Shown one piece after another: positions 27,237 to 38,210 of a stretch of 48,116 nucleotides of DNA (its first letter is position 1; every line of letters begins with the position of its first letter). The DNA is from Granulosicoccus sp. (GTDB lineage Bacteria > Pseudomonadota > Gammaproteobacteria > Granulosicoccales > Granulosicoccaceae). Below the pieces are notes generated by a model. The model ran no database searches. It was not told the origin of the DNA and was given only the letters and a program-made list of their open reading frames with translations. A program made the translations under genes and the position numbers. The stretch spans positions 1 to 48,116 of the forward strand of contig JALZUD010000096.1 of the NCBI GenBank assembly GCA_023301725.1. The letters are read 5' to 3'.

Positions 27237-27546
27237 AGAAGATTCAAATAGGGAAGGCGGATTAGCTGTCGAACAGGCTAGACCAAAGTTGGCCAAGCCG
27301 CCTTTATGGAAAGTTGTACTACTGAATGACGACTACACTCCGATGGAGTTTGTGGTCGAAGTTTTGCAAGGTTTTTTCAAACTGGACAAGGAGCAAGCCA
27401 CACGGGTAATGCTTCATGTACATCAGAAAGGCAAGGGCGTTTGTGGCGTGTTTACACGAGAAATCGCGGAAACTAAAGTTGCACAGGTCACCCAATTGGC
27501 AAGGGAGCGGAACCATCCGTTACTTTGTCAGCTCGAAAAGGTTTAA
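27229..27546 (+). CDS. clpS: ATP-dependent Clp protease adaptor ClpS
   Basis: ClpS binds proteins bearing N-end-rule residues (Leu, Phe, Tyr, Trp) and hands them to ClpAP. The 105-residue product has a flexible N-terminus of about 25 residues. The core follows: [20 protein letters not shown] supplies the binding pocket (the NDD-x-TPMEFV motif), and [20 protein letters not shown] is the conserved second half. It lies 112 bases before clpA in the same direction, the standard pairing. Initiation may involve the short leader described at 27216. Confidence 0.97.
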   Translation: MSEEDSNREGGLAVEQARPKLAKPPLWKVVLLNDDYTPMEFVVEVLQGFFKLDKEQATRVMLHVHQKGKGVCGVFTREIAETKVAQVTQLARERNHPLLCQLEKV

Positions 27547-27658
27547 GCAGGATAAGAAATGCAGTGTTGGCGTAAGTTTTACACCGCCAATAGGTACAGA
27601 CGGTGTGAAAAAACAACAACTGAACAGCAACGATGTTTCATAGAGTGGATGATTAGGA

Positions 27659-29944
27659 ATGCTAAGTAAAGAGCTGGAGTTCACACTGAACAATGCGTTC
27701 AAAGAAGCACGTAGCAGACGGTTTGAGTTCATGACCGTCGAGCACTTGCTGCTGGCTTTGATCGACAACCCAACTGCAGCTCAAGTGCTGCGAGCTTGTG
27801 GCGGCGACCTCGACACATTGCGTGATGAGCTTGATAGTTTTGTTGATGAAAATACGCCACTTCTAGACGAGAACGACACGCGCGAAACTCAGCCAACGCT
27901 GGGTTTTCAACGAGTGCTGCAACGGGCAGTGTTTCACGTACAGAGCTCGGGAAAAAAAGAGGTCACCGGCGCCAATGTGCTAGTGGCAATTTTTGGGGAG
28001 CAAGATTCTCAGACCGTGTATTTGTTGAACAAGCAGAACATTACAAGGCTTGATGTTGTTAATTATATATCGCACGGCATATCCAAAAATTCGCAAGAGG
28101 ATGCAGAGGAATCTGAAGAGGGTTCTTCCGAATACAGTGCGGAAGAGGGTGAGGGCGAAGGCAAGCCGCTGGACAAGTATGCAGCCAACCTCAACGCAAA
28201 AGCACTGGCTGGTGAAATTGATCCGCTCATTGGGCGAGATCATGAGGTAGAGCGAGCTTCGCAGGTGCTGTGCCGCCGTCGTAAAAACAACCCATTGTTG
28301 GTTGGCGAAGCAGGGGTTGGTAAAACAGCCATCGCTGAAGGTCTCGCTAAAAGAATTGTTGACGGTGAAGTACCTGAAGTACTTTCAGAGGCAGTCATCT
28401 ATTCTCTGGACCTTGGTGCGCTTGTGGCGGGCACTAAATATCGTGGTGATTTTGAGAAGCGTCTCAAGAGCATTTTGAATCAGTTGAAGAAAGAGCCTGG
28501 TGCCATCTTGTTCATTGATGAAATACACACCATCATTGGGGCAGGTGCAGCTTCTGGTGGGGTTATGGATGCTTCAAACCTTATAAAACCAATGCTGGCT
28601 ACCGGTGAACTGAAGTGCATTGGCTCTACAACCTACCAAGAGTATCGTGGAATATTCGAAAAAGATCGGGCTCTGGCACGCCGTTTTCAAAAGATTGATG
28701 TGGTTGAGCCAACGGTTGATCAGACCTTTGAAATTCTCAAGGGTCTAAAGTCGCGGTATGAAGAATTTCATGAGGTCAAGTATTCAAACAATGCATTGAA
28801 AACTGCTGCAGAGCTTTCGGGACGCTACATCAATGATCGATTTTTACCCGACAAAGCTATCGATGTGATTGACGAAGCTGGAGCTAATCACCGCGTCAAA
28901 GGTATTAGCGCCAAGGGTAAGAAGCAAATCACCGTAAAGGATATTGAGGCGATTGTTGCCAAGATAGCGCGCATTCCAGAAAAGAGCGTGTCATCCACAG
29001 ACACCGACAAGCTGAAAACTCTTGCACGCGATCTTCGTATGCTGGTATTTGGTCAGGATGAAGCGATAGACGCTTTGGGTGCTGCCATAAAGATGTCGCG
29101 CTCTGGCTTAGGGCCACAAGACAAACCTATTGGTAGCTTCATGTTTGCTGGGCCCACGGGTGTGGGCAAGACGGAAGTTTCAAAGCAGCTATCGAACATC
29201 ATGGGAATAGAGCTGATTCGGTTTGATATGTCAGAGTACATGGAGCGTCATACCGTATCGCGTTTGATTGGCGCACCTCCTGGTTATGTCGGATTTGATC
29301 AAGGTGGTCTGCTAACAGAAGCCGTTGTTCAGAACCCGCATTGCGTCATATTGCTCGATGAAATCGAAAAGGCACACCCTGATGTATTCAACCTGCTTTT
29401 ACAGGTAATGGATCACGGCACGCTGACAGATAACAATGGTCGCAAAGCTGATTTCAGAAACGTTATTCTTATCATGACGACCAATGCTGGCGCCGAGTCT
29501 ATCTCGAGAACCACGATGGGCTTCACTGAACAGGACAATACGAGTGATGGATCTGAGGCGGTTAACAAAATGTTTTCGCCAGAATTCCGAAACCGTCTCG
29601 ATGCTGTTATTCAGTTTAAGGCACTCGACAAAAGCATTATTCTTAATGTGGTCGACAAGTTCATTATCGAGCTGGAGTCGCAGTTGGAAGAGAAGAACGT
29701 GGCCATTGATTTCAATGACGAAGCTAAAGCCTGGCTTGCAGAACACGGGTTTGATGCTCTCATGGGTGCAAGACCCATGGCGCGCCTCATCAGTGAAAAC
29801 GTGAAAAAGCCACTTGCTGACGAAATTCTTTTTGGCAAGTTGAATAAAGGCGGTCGTGTGCGAGTAATACTGAATGCCGAAGGCACCGCGTTGGACTTTG
29901 AATTCGAGAATAAAGAAAACAAGGAAACCATCGTTCAGTCTTAG
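27659..29944 (+). CDS. clpA: Clp protease ATPase subunit ClpA
   Basis: ClpA is the hexameric AAA+ unfoldase that feeds substrates to ClpP. The 761-residue protein has the N-domain (1-140) and an acidic linker rich in Glu/Ser (145-170). The first AAA domain has Walker A GEAGVGKT (216-223), and the second has GPTGVGKT (498-505). DEIHT and [16 protein letters not shown] are the Walker B regions. The ClpP-docking loop, usually IGL or IGF, reads MGF (620-622), an allowed variant. The gene pair clpS-clpA is convergent with infA through a shared hairpin terminator. Confidence 0.98.
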   Translation: MLSKELEFTLNNAFKEARSRRFEFMTVEHLLLALIDNPTAAQVLRACGGDLDTLRDELDSFVDENTPLLDENDTRETQPTLGFQRVLQRAVFHVQSSGKKEVTGANVLVAIFGEQDSQTVYLLNKQNITRLDVVNYISHGISKNSQEDAEESEEGSSEYSAEEGEGEGKPLDKYAANLNAKALAGEIDPLIGRDHEVERASQVLCRRRKNNPLLVGEAGVGKTAIAEGLAKRIVDGEVPEVLSEAVIYSLDLGALVAGTKYRGDFEKRLKSILNQLKKEPGAILFIDEIHTIIGAGAASGGVMDASNLIKPMLATGELKCIGSTTYQEYRGIFEKDRALARRFQKIDVVEPTVDQTFEILKGLKSRYEEFHEVKYSNNALKTAAELSGRYINDRFLPDKAIDVIDEAGANHRVKGISAKGKKQITVKDIEAIVAKIARIPEKSVSSTDTDKLKTLARDLRMLVFGQDEAIDALGAAIKMSRSGLGPQDKPIGSFMFAGPTGVGKTEVSKQLSNIMGIELIRFDMSEYMERHTVSRLIGAPPGYVGFDQGGLLTEAVVQNPHCVILLDEIEKAHPDVFNLLLQVMDHGTLTDNNGRKADFRNVILIMTTNAGAESISRTTMGFTEQDNTSDGSEAVNKMFSPEFRNRLDAVIQFKALDKSIILNVVDKFIIELESQLEEKNVAIDFNDEAKAWLAEHGFDALMGARPMARLISENVKKPLADEILFGKLNKGGRVRVILNAEGTALDFEFENKENKETIVQS

Positions 29945-29948
29945 AGGT

Positions 29949-29996
29949 TCAGATGATTGAACGGCTAGTCGCCTTATAGTGACTAGCCGTATCTGA
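29949..29996. repeat. Long hairpin just after clpA
   Basis: Arms ACGGCTAGTC (29961-29970) and GACTAGCCGT (29981-29990) are perfectly complementary, with an outer TCAGAT/ATCTGA pair (29949-29954 and 29991-29996). It begins about five bases after the clpA stop. No T-run follows, so it is more likely a 3'-end protecting structure than the terminator, which lies further on at 30118. Confidence 0.6.
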
Positions 29997-30117
29997 ATTC
30001 AGCGTTGTAGACAGCTCGGTGCTGCACCGCCTTGGTATTTTATGAACGTTGCTTTGAACACTGCAGCCGTCATGTTTTGTAATGAGTGTCTGTATTTAGT
30101 GATCGCACAACACAAAA

Positions 30118-30150
30118 AGCCCGCCTCACAACAATGAGGTGGGCTTTTTT
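30118..30150. terminator. Bidirectional intrinsic terminator between clpA and infA
   Basis: An 11-base stem, AGCCCGCCTCA (30118-30128) with TGAGGTGGGCT (30135-30145), contains one G-T wobble and a six-base loop. TTTTTT ends the right arm (30145-30150), and AAAAA precedes the left arm, giving a T-run on the other strand. It can therefore stop both the rightward clpA and the leftward infA transcripts. Confidence 0.88.
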
Positions 30151-30197
30151 ATTGTTGCTGGGGCTTTACCGAATAATTCGGAGCCTGTGAAGCCGTT

Positions 30198-30416
30198 TTA
30201 GCGGCTTCTGTAGGTGATACGACCTTTGCTCAGGTCGTAAGGTGTCATTTGGACGGTGACTTTGTCACCCGTCAGAATTCGGATGTAATGCTTGCGCATT
30301 TTTCCCGAAATGTGGGCAGTGACCACATGTCCATTTTCTAGTTCCACTCGGAACATCGTATTAGGGAGCGTGTCTACGACAGTGCCCTCCATTTCGATCG
30401 GTTCTTCTTTAGCCAT
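30198..30416 (-). CDS. infA: Translation initiation factor IF-1
   Basis: The 72-residue product is a complete IF-1: [19 protein letters not shown] through [20 protein letters not shown] and [12 protein letters not shown], a single OB-fold that occupies the ribosomal A site during initiation. The frame is open upstream to 30476, but those 20 extra residues do not belong to IF-1, so the ATG at 30416 is used. In the region before it, a 15-base unit (TTTGTGTATTGAGCG / TTTGTGTACTGAGCG on the plus strand) occurs twice in tandem. The infA-clpA convergence is typical of gammaproteobacteria, but the aat and ate genes often next to infA are not here. Confidence 0.98.
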   Translation of the reverse strand: MAKEEPIEMEGTVVDTLPNTMFRVELENGHVVTAHISGKMRKHYIRILTGDKVTVQMTPYDLSKGRITYRSR

Positions 30417-30646
30417 TAATACTCTGGTATTGCCTGTGTTTGTGTATTGAGCGTTTGTGTACTGAGCGCACGTCATGTGGCCGAATATCGCCCATTAGCA
30501 CCAGAGATTGATGTCTTTGGCGCAAAATGCCCTGACAGTATCTCATGCTCGACGCCTGTGGTGGCGATTTGTTGTATTTGCAAAATTAGCTTGTAGATAA
30601 TGCCTTTAGGGTTTGATCTTGGCGTCTCAATACCCATAATACTCAG

Positions 30647-31126
30647 ATGCTAGATTCACGTTTGCTTAAACCCAGAACCAGTGGTCGTTTCGAAAGTCTC
30701 ATGGACCTCTATGAGCGCAACTACATGCTCATAAGATTGCTGGTGCCAGAATTGCGGAGCTTGCACGAGGGGTGCTTTGTATCCAGAGCTGGTGACACGC
30801 CAGAGCTTGAGCTGCGCGACATCACGCACAGCAAATACACGTCAACCTTCAAGCTCACGTACCACTTTCCAAGCTCATCGAACGGGCTCAAACCTTATGA
30901 ACCTGACTTATTCATCCGCCTGTACCACGATGCTCGCAGCTGTGAGGTGATGAGTGGGCTGCTGCCTGAAGGGCGCTTTGCTGAGCGACGCACGCGTGAA
31001 CTCAACGACACTCAGCGTCTCAACTATTTCTTACATCGCTGGTTGAGCTATTGTCTACGACAGGGTCACAGTTTTTCTGATTGTCCGGTGCCCGAAGAGA
31101 CGTTAAACATCTATTGCACGCAGTGA
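30647..31126 (+). CDS. DUF1249 family protein (YqiB-like)
   Basis: This 159-residue cytosolic protein matches the DUF1249 pattern: MDLYERNYMLIRLLVPELRS near the start, then YHFPSSSNGLKPYEPDLFIR and LYHDARSCEVMSGL, and NYFLHRWLSYCLRQGHSF toward the end. E. coli YqiB lies beside the cAMP phosphodiesterase gene cpdA. No biochemical function is established. Here it stands between infA (divergent) and a DUF4124 gene on the other strand, with which it shares its last 16 bases. Confidence 0.88.
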   Translation: MLDSRLLKPRTSGRFESLMDLYERNYMLIRLLVPELRSLHEGCFVSRAGDTPELELRDITHSKYTSTFKLTYHFPSSSNGLKPYEPDLFIRLYHDARSCEVMSGLLPEGRFAERRTRELNDTQRLNYFLHRWLSYCLRQGHSFSDCPVPEETLNIYCTQ

Positions 31127-31704
31127 TGGTCGAAGCTGCGCTGATAGCGCACCATATGCACAACCGTATTGTCCATGTCGTCAGGTGTTAGCCGTGTTTG
31201 CAGTCGCCTCTCTAGGGAGATAACCCGTTTTTTCAGATCGTCACATTGCTGCTCTTTGCGAGTACTTGCACGTATGGCAGCTTGAGTGTCTTGATTAGGG
31301 ATGTTTGCAGATTCACCAGACGCAGCACTTTGCGACTGTGCGCTAAAATTTTGACCACGTGCATTGTTTTGCAAGCTTTGCCGGGTTGTTGCCTGTAACC
31401 CTTGGATAGGTGCTACAAGCTGCGGATTTTGCGTGCCTATTCTTTGCTCAACCAGACTTTGCTCAACCAGACTCTGTTCAACCAGACTCTGTTCAACCGA
31501 GTTCTGTCTGGTGGACTGGGGCTTCGACGGCGAAGAAATCTTGTTGGATGTTTTGTTTTCTATCGTCTCAAAAGATACACCGGCCGGTGGTGGCTCTACC
31601 GAAAAGGTAATAGATCCATCCTTCTCTACCCATTTGTAAAGGGGCTGTGCAAGTGTTGCCACACTGACACAAAGCAAAACGAGAAGAGTAACTGGACGAA
31701 GCAT
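31111..31704 (-). CDS. DUF4124-domain secreted/periplasmic protein with VEQSL repeats
   Basis: The 197-residue protein has a signal peptide (MLRPVTLLVLLCVSVATLAQ, probable cleavage after LAQ or nearby). It continues into the DUF4124 motif PLYKWVEKDGSITFSVEPPP, found at the N-terminus of many proteobacterial envelope proteins of unknown role. A Ser/Gln-rich region includes VEQSLVEQSLVEQSLVEQ, encoded by a 15-base tandem repeat. The C-terminal part has a short coiled coil (QQCDDLKKRVISLERRLQTR). The 3' end overlaps the DUF1249 gene on the opposite strand by 16 bases. Function unknown. Confidence 0.82.
   Translation of the reverse strand: MLRPVTLLVLLCVSVATLAQPLYKWVEKDGSITFSVEPPPAGVSFETIENKTSNKISSPSKPQSTRQNSVEQSLVEQSLVEQSLVEQRIGTQNPQLVAPIQGLQATTRQSLQNNARGQNFSAQSQSAASGESANIPNQDTQAAIRASTRKEQQCDDLKKRVISLERRLQTRLTPDDMDNTVVHMVRYQRSFDHHCVQ
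31444..31503. repeat. 15-base tandem repeat (four units) inside the DUF4124 gene
   Basis: Four consecutive 15-base units begin at 31444, 31459, 31474 and 31489. The first two are identical (TTGCTCAACCAGACT), the third differs at two places and the fourth at its end. The unit length is a multiple of three, so changes in copy number add or remove VEQSL pentapeptides without frameshift. Confidence 0.9.
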
Positions 31705-31889
31705 GATTTGGCCCTGAAGTGAAAGGTTCTGAATTCACATGATGCAAGGTCAATGCCGAGCCGTTATTCTTAGGTGTTTCGCGGGCGTAGCCACTTCACA
31801 GGTGCAGGGCTTCGCATGATTGCTAAGCGCACGAGGCCCTCTCGATGTCGTCGCATGGCATCCGCTCGGATATACTTCAGGCTAATTGA

Positions 31890-33230
<1,341 letters not shown>

Positions 33231-33258
33231 CAAATAGATCTTGTAACCAAACGTCACA

Positions 33259-35208
33259 ATGCAAACGCTGCCAAGTCTGCCGCACTATTTATTGAGAAAC
33301 GCCGAGCAATTCTCCAGCAGAGTTGCTATGCGGCATAAGGATCTTGGCATTTGGCGTGAGTGGACGTGGCGGGAAATGCACGAACAAGTGCAGGCCTACG
33401 CCATTGGATTGCAGGAACAAGGCGTCAAGCGCCATGACAAGGTAGCGATTATTGGTGCGAATCGTCCGCGGCTTTACTGGAGCTTTGCTGCCATTCAATC
33501 GCTTGGCGCTATTCCTGTACCCATGTACTCTGATGCTGTTGCCGAGGAGATGGTCTTCGTTCTGGAACATGCTGGTGTGCGCTTTGCCGTTTGCCAGGAT
33601 CAGGAGCAAATTGACAAGGTCTTGTCAGTGCAGGAGCAACTGCCAGCACTCGATGGGCTGTTTTACGATGAGGAGCGAGGGCTGCGTGATTACGACATGC
33701 CCCACGTTCGCTCTATAAAAGAAATACAACAGATGGGGCGTCACGCACTTGAGCGTGATCAAAACCGGTCCGTGCAATGGCGCAATGATATCGACTCACT
33801 GGTTAGCGATGACTTGTGCGTCATGCTCTACACATCGGGCACCACTGGTAAGCCCAAAGGCGTCATGCTCTCGCACACTAATCTCATCGTCACCTGCATT
33901 AACGCTAATACCTTTGATAATCTGGATGAGCACGAAGAAACCATTGCTTATTTGCCCCTAGCGTGGGTGGGTGATCATGTTTTCAGTTATGGGCAATCAC
34001 TAACGGCTGGGTATTGTGTTTGCTGCCCAGAGAGTATGGATACCATTACGGCAGACAGACGCGAGATTGCCCCTACCTATTTTTTCGCACCACCGCGCGT
34101 ATTCGAAACTCTACTCACCACTATTATGGTGACAATGGAAGATGCCAGTAGGCCCAAGCGTGCCATGTTTCATCATTTTATCAATGTTGCCAAGAAGCAC
34201 GGCGTGGCGTTGTTAGATGGAGAGTCGGTATCAATATTGTCTCGAATGCATTATGCCTTGGGCGAATTCTGCGTGTACGGCCCACTTAAAAACAGATTGG
34301 GGATGAGCAAGGTACGAGTGGCGTATACCGCAGGTGAAGCTATCGGCCCCGATATATTTCGTTTTTATCGATCCATGGGGATCAACCTTAAACAGCTGTA
34401 TGGGCAAACAGAGGCCAGTGTCTACATCACAGCTCAACCGGACGGACAAATAGACGCCGATACTGTAGGTACCGCCTCACTGGGTGTTGAATTGAAAATT
34501 GCCGACAACGGTGAAGTACTCTACCGATCGCCCGGTGTATTTCTAGGCTACTACAAGAACGATGAAGCCACAGCTTCTACTAAAACACCTGATGGTTGGG
34601 TCTATACCGGCGATGCGGGATACATCGATGACAAGGGTCACTTGCGCATTATTGATCGTGCGAAAGATGTTGGGCAGTTGAACGATGGCAGTTTGTTTCC
34701 TCCTAAATACATCGAGAACAAGCTGAAGTTTTTTGCCAACATTAAAGAGGTCGTAGCGTTTGGGCATGAGCGTGATTTTGTAACCGCTTTTGTCAACATA
34801 GATTTGTCTGCAGTTGCCAACTGGGCGGAACGTAACAACATTGTCTATGCCTCTTATCAGGAGTTAGCTGGCCACCCCTTGGTGTACAACATGGTGGAAG
34901 AACATATTCAGCAGGTCAACACAGATCTTGCTGCTGAGCCACGAGTTGCAGGCGCTTGTATCAAACGGTTTCTGGTTTTGCACAAGGAGCTTGATGCTGA
35001 TGATGGCGAGCTCACGCGTACCCAAAAAGTACGACGCAAATTCATTAACGAACGCTATGAGCCATTAATTGAGGCGCTCTACAGCGATAAAACATCCCAG
35101 TTTGTCTCTACCACTGTTGTCTTTGAAGATGGACGAAAGGGCACCATCGACGCGGATGTGACCATTCGCGATGTGGCAACTGAGTCTGCCCTCCGGATGG
35201 CATCATAA
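33259..35208 (+). CDS. AMP-dependent long-chain acyl-CoA synthetase-like protein (FadD15 type)
   Basis: The 649-residue adenylate-forming enzyme has the phosphate-binding loop YTSGTTGKPK (191-200). It also has the YGQTEASVYI motif, the TGDAGYIDDKGHLRIIDRAK hinge region, and a C-terminal domain. It most resembles the long-chain/steroid-type CoA synthetases with a FadD15-like hinge (DGSLFPPKYIENKLKFFANI). It would activate a carboxylic acid to its CoA thioester in the cytosol. It sits at the head of a complete ABC importer. Its stop shares one base with the next gene (TAATG at 35206). Known loci of this order suggest that the imported ligand, probably a hydrophobic or aromatic acid, is activated on entry. 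The substrate is unknown. Confidence 0.88.
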   Translation: MQTLPSLPHYLLRNAEQFSSRVAMRHKDLGIWREWTWREMHEQVQAYAIGLQEQGVKRHDKVAIIGANRPRLYWSFAAIQSLGAIPVPMYSDAVAEEMVFVLEHAGVRFAVCQDQEQIDKVLSVQEQLPALDGLFYDEERGLRDYDMPHVRSIKEIQQMGRHALERDQNRSVQWRNDIDSLVSDDLCVMLYTSGTTGKPKGVMLSHTNLIVTCINANTFDNLDEHEETIAYLPLAWVGDHVFSYGQSLTAGYCVCCPESMDTITADRREIAPTYFFAPPRVFETLLTTIMVTMEDASRPKRAMFHHFINVAKKHGVALLDGESVSILSRMHYALGEFCVYGPLKNRLGMSKVRVAYTAGEAIGPDIFRFYRSMGINLKQLYGQTEASVYITAQPDGQIDADTVGTASLGVELKIADNGEVLYRSPGVFLGYYKNDEATASTKTPDGWVYTGDAGYIDDKGHLRIIDRAKDVGQLNDGSLFPPKYIENKLKFFANIKEVVAFGHERDFVTAFVNIDLSAVANWAERNNIVYASYQELAGHPLVYNMVEEHIQQVNTDLAAEPRVAGACIKRFLVLHKELDADDGELTRTQKVRRKFINERYEPLIEALYSDKTSQFVSTTVVFEDGRKGTIDADVTIRDVATESALRMAS

Positions 35209-36056
35209 TGAGTGCTTCAGCTTTGGGTACAGCTGCCCACAAGTCAGATACACCAGAGCAGCTTGATCAGGTTTTGACACCCGTGTACACCGAAGAGCTG
35301 TTAAGCGTTAGCCATGTGTCATTATCGTTTGGTGGCGTAAAGGCTATTACCGATATTTCTTTTGACATCATGAAAGGCGAGGTCCGAGCAATCATTGGCC
35401 CCAATGGCGCCGGCAAGACCTCCATGCTCAATGTCATTAATGGCTTCTATCACCCGCAAGAGGGTGTTATTAGTTTTCGCGGTAAAAAACGCCGACGTAT
35501 GAAACCTCACCAAGCGGCAGCATCTGGTATCGCGCGCACGTTTCAGAATGTCGCCTTATTTAAAGGTATGAGCACACTGGACAACATCATGTCGGGGCGC
35601 TCATTGAAAATGCGTCGTGGATTTTTCTGGCAAATGATTCATGTAGGTCCAGCTCGCAATGAGGAAATCCGTCATCGCGAAAAGGTAGAAGAGATCATCG
35701 ATTTTCTGGAAATAGCCCACATCAGAAAACAACCCGTAGGCAAGCTGCCCTATGGCTTACAAAAGCGAGTTGAGCTTGGTCGAGCTATGGCCATGGAGCC
35801 TGACTTGCTGCTTCTAGACGAACCTATGGCCGGGATGAATCTGGAAGAAAAAGAAGACATGAGTCGGTTCATTATCGACCTGAATACTGAGTTCGGAACC
35901 ACGATTGCTCTTATCGAGCATGACATGGGAGTTGTTATGGATCTGGCTGATCGAGTCGTTGTACTTGACTACGGCAAGAAAATTGCCGATGGCACACCTG
36001 AGCACGTGCAATCGAGTCAGGAAGTTATCGATGCCTATCTGGGAGTTGGCCACTGA
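35208..36056 (+). CDS. ABC importer ATPase, LivG-like
   Basis: The 282-residue ATPase has Walker A GPNGAGKTS, a Q-loop, an LPYGLQKRVELGRAMAMEPD signature and Walker B LLLLDEPMAGM. An N-terminal extension of about 25 polar residues precedes the first strand (LLSVSHVSLSFGGVKAITDI). Together with the second ATPase at 39684 it would power the permeases LivH/LivM. It begins on the last base of the synthetase gene stop and ends in a one-base overlap with livH (TGATG at 36054), typical of a tightly coupled operon. 'Branched-chain amino acid' is the family label, not a substrate claim. Confidence 0.9.
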   Translation: MSASALGTAAHKSDTPEQLDQVLTPVYTEELLSVSHVSLSFGGVKAITDISFDIMKGEVRAIIGPNGAGKTSMLNVINGFYHPQEGVISFRGKKRRRMKPHQAAASGIARTFQNVALFKGMSTLDNIMSGRSLKMRRGFFWQMIHVGPARNEEIRHREKVEEIIDFLEIAHIRKQPVGKLPYGLQKRVELGRAMAMEPDLLLLDEPMAGMNLEEKEDMSRFIIDLNTEFGTTIALIEHDMGVVMDLADRVVVLDYGKKIADGTPEHVQSSQEVIDAYLGVGH

Positions 36057-37012
36057 TGGATGTTTTACTTTCAGTATTTGTTGAGCCGTTTCAGGAAATG
36101 CTAGCGTACCCTGACTTTTTCCTACAAGTGATTTGGGAAGGCTTTGTTGCAGGTGTTCTCTACTCGCTTATTGCTTTAGGTTTTGTATTGATCTACAAAG
36201 CCTCTGGCGTGTTCAATTTCGCGCAAGGCATCATGGTGGTGTTTGCAGCATTGGTGTTGGTTAGCCTTCACGAAATGGGTGTGCCTGCGTGGCTTGCGGT
36301 TGTTCTGTCCTTAGGTGTTATGGCCTTACTGGCCATTGGAATAGAACGTATGGTGTTACGCAAGTTGGTTAATCAACACGATGCCATTCTGCTCATGGCT
36401 ACTATTGGCCTCACCCTTATACTGAAAGGGGTAGGGCAGTTGTTTTTTGGTGGTGAGCCGAAGCCCATGATTACAGAACAACTGGGACTACCCACAGGCT
36501 CTACTGACCTTGAGATTTTTAATGGTCTTGTTATTTTGCAACACATCGATATCGCGGCTACTGTTATTGCATTGTTAATGGTTATTGCACTAGCTGTGTT
36601 TTTTTCAAAAACCCGAATTGGCCGAGCACTACGTGCCGTGGCGGATGATCATCAGGCCGCCTTGTCTGTTGGCATTTCACTCAATCAGATCTGGGCTATC
36701 GTGTGGTTTGCATCAGGCATTGTCGCTCTGGTCACTGGCATCATGTGGGGTGCCCGATCAGAGGTTTCTTTTGCACTCGAAATCATCGCCTTGAAAGCGC
36801 TTGCTGTTCTTATACTTGGAGGTTTTACCTCAATACCTGGAGCTATCGTTGGCGGACTGATCATCGGTATTGGCGAAAAATTGTTTGAAGTTTATTGGGG
36901 AGCACTTCTGGGCAGCGGTGTGGAAGCTTGGTTTGCCTATGTATTGGCTCTGATATTTTTATTGTTCAGGCCGCAGGGTTTGTTCGGCGAACGCATTATA
37001 GAGAGAGTCTGA
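36056..37012 (+). CDS. ABC importer permease, LivH-like
   Basis: This 318-residue permease has about eight membrane helices. It shows the LivH segments FVAGVLYSLIALGFVLIYKA, SGVFNFAQGIMVVFAALVLV and LRAVADDHQAALSVGISLNQ, the latter being the cytosolic coupling region. It forms the channel with the LivM-like protein that starts five bases downstream. An N-terminal stretch of about 25 residues (MDVLLSVFVEPFQEMLAYPD) before the first helix is a little longer than in classical LivH. Confidence 0.92.
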   Translation: MDVLLSVFVEPFQEMLAYPDFFLQVIWEGFVAGVLYSLIALGFVLIYKASGVFNFAQGIMVVFAALVLVSLHEMGVPAWLAVVLSLGVMALLAIGIERMVLRKLVNQHDAILLMATIGLTLILKGVGQLFFGGEPKPMITEQLGLPTGSTDLEIFNGLVILQHIDIAATVIALLMVIALAVFFSKTRIGRALRAVADDHQAALSVGISLNQIWAIVWFASGIVALVTGIMWGARSEVSFALEIIALKALAVLILGGFTSIPGAIVGGLIIGIGEKLFEVYWGALLGSGVEAWFAYVLALIFLLFRPQGLFGERIIERV

Positions 37013-37016
37013 AACC

Positions 37017-38102
37017 ATGCTTTATCGAGAAGCTGGACAATTCAAAACCAGTTATGCAGCCGACCAAGCGTTGCTACCCATAGCGCAAGATCGCATGGGT
37101 CTGTTTGTAATCCTGATAACGGCATTCCTGTTTATCCCTGCATTTACCAGTGATTTTTTCATTGGTGCCATCATGATTCCGTTCCTTGTGTATGCATTGG
37201 CAGCTGTGGGTCTTAACATCCTGACAGGTTACGCAGGACAGTTATCGCTAGGAACAGGGGCTTTTATGGGAGTTGGGGCGTATTCGTGCTACAAGCTTGC
37301 CACTTACTTTCCTGACACCAATATCATTTTTCTTATCTTGTTTTCAGGTGTTTTTTCCGCGCTTGTGGGTGTGGTATTTGGCTTGCCCAGTTTGAGAATC
37401 AAGGGTTTGTATCTGGCCATTACAACACTTGCCGCACAGTTCTTTCTTGAATGGAGTTTCCTTCGTATTGAATGGCTGTACAACTACAATGATTCTGGTG
37501 CAATAGACGTTCCTCAAAGAAAGTTATTTGATATTGCCATCACTGGTGCGTCAGCATCACCGGTGGCTCGCTATCTAGTTATCTTGAGTATTGTTGCCCT
37601 ACTCACTCTGGTTGCCGCCAATGTGCTGCGTGGACGAATTGGTCGTAGTTGGATGATGATTCGTGATATGGACATTGCCGCCGAGCTGATGGGCATTCGG
37701 CCGTTGTACGCCAAGCTGTCAGCGTTTGCATTTTCTAGCTACTATTGTGGAGTTGCTGGTGCGCTTATGGTCTTTATGTGGCTGGGTTCGGCCGAGGTAG
37801 AAGCCTTTGATATCAACCATTCCTTTCTTATCCTTTTTATGGTGATTATCGGCGGCATGGGATCTCTAACCGGCTGCTTTATGGGTGCTGCGTTCATTTG
37901 GGTATTGCCAGTCATTATTCGAACAGTGCCATCGATGCTGGGTCTGGATTTAATTGCAGCCACCACCGAGCACATCACCAATATTGTTATTGGTGTACTA
38001 ATCATTTTTTTCCTGATTGTTGAGCCGCATGGTTTAGCAAGACTTTGGCAGATTGCCAAAGAAAAGCTCCGAACGTGGCCTTTCCCTTATTCAAGTACCT
38101 GA
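37017..38102 (+). CDS. ABC importer permease, LivM-like
   Basis: The 361-residue membrane protein has about ten helices. LivM hallmarks are ALAAVGLNILTGYAGQLSLG, then TGAFMGVGAYSCYKL, the LPSLRIKGLYLAITTLAAQF region and the LVEPHGLARLWQ-like end (IVEPHGLARLWQIAKEKLRT). It pairs with the LivH-like permease. A cytosolic N-terminus of about 35 residues precedes the first helix. A 108-base gap containing 13-base repeats separates it from the binding-protein gene. Confidence 0.92.
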   Translation: MLYREAGQFKTSYAADQALLPIAQDRMGLFVILITAFLFIPAFTSDFFIGAIMIPFLVYALAAVGLNILTGYAGQLSLGTGAFMGVGAYSCYKLATYFPDTNIIFLILFSGVFSALVGVVFGLPSLRIKGLYLAITTLAAQFFLEWSFLRIEWLYNYNDSGAIDVPQRKLFDIAITGASASPVARYLVILSIVALLTLVAANVLRGRIGRSWMMIRDMDIAAELMGIRPLYAKLSAFAFSSYYCGVAGALMVFMWLGSAEVEAFDINHSFLILFMVIIGGMGSLTGCFMGAAFIWVLPVIIRTVPSMLGLDLIAATTEHITNIVIGVLIIFFLIVEPHGLARLWQIAKEKLRTWPFPYSST

Positions 38103-38124
38103 CACTATCAATTTGTCTTAACTT

Positions 38125-38163
38125 ATAACCATTACCAATAACCATTACCAATAACTATTACCA
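38125..38163 (+). repeat. Three tandem 13-base repeats before the binding-protein gene
   Basis: The unit ATAACCATTACCA occurs at 38125 and 38138, and as ATAACTATTACCA at 38151, and decays after that. It fills the leader between the LivM-like gene and the binding-protein gene. The DNA is AT-rich and has no hairpin. A protein-binding array, an unstructured leader favouring ribosome loading, or simple slippage are all possible. Confidence 0.85.
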
Positions 38164-38210
38164 ACAACTTACTAAAACTAAAGATTTATACCACCGCAAG
38201 GAGATTACCG

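Noticed and set aside
31364..31722. Three overlapping rightward frames within the DUF4124 gene
   Set aside because: They are stop-poor only because of the 15-base repeat on the other strand.
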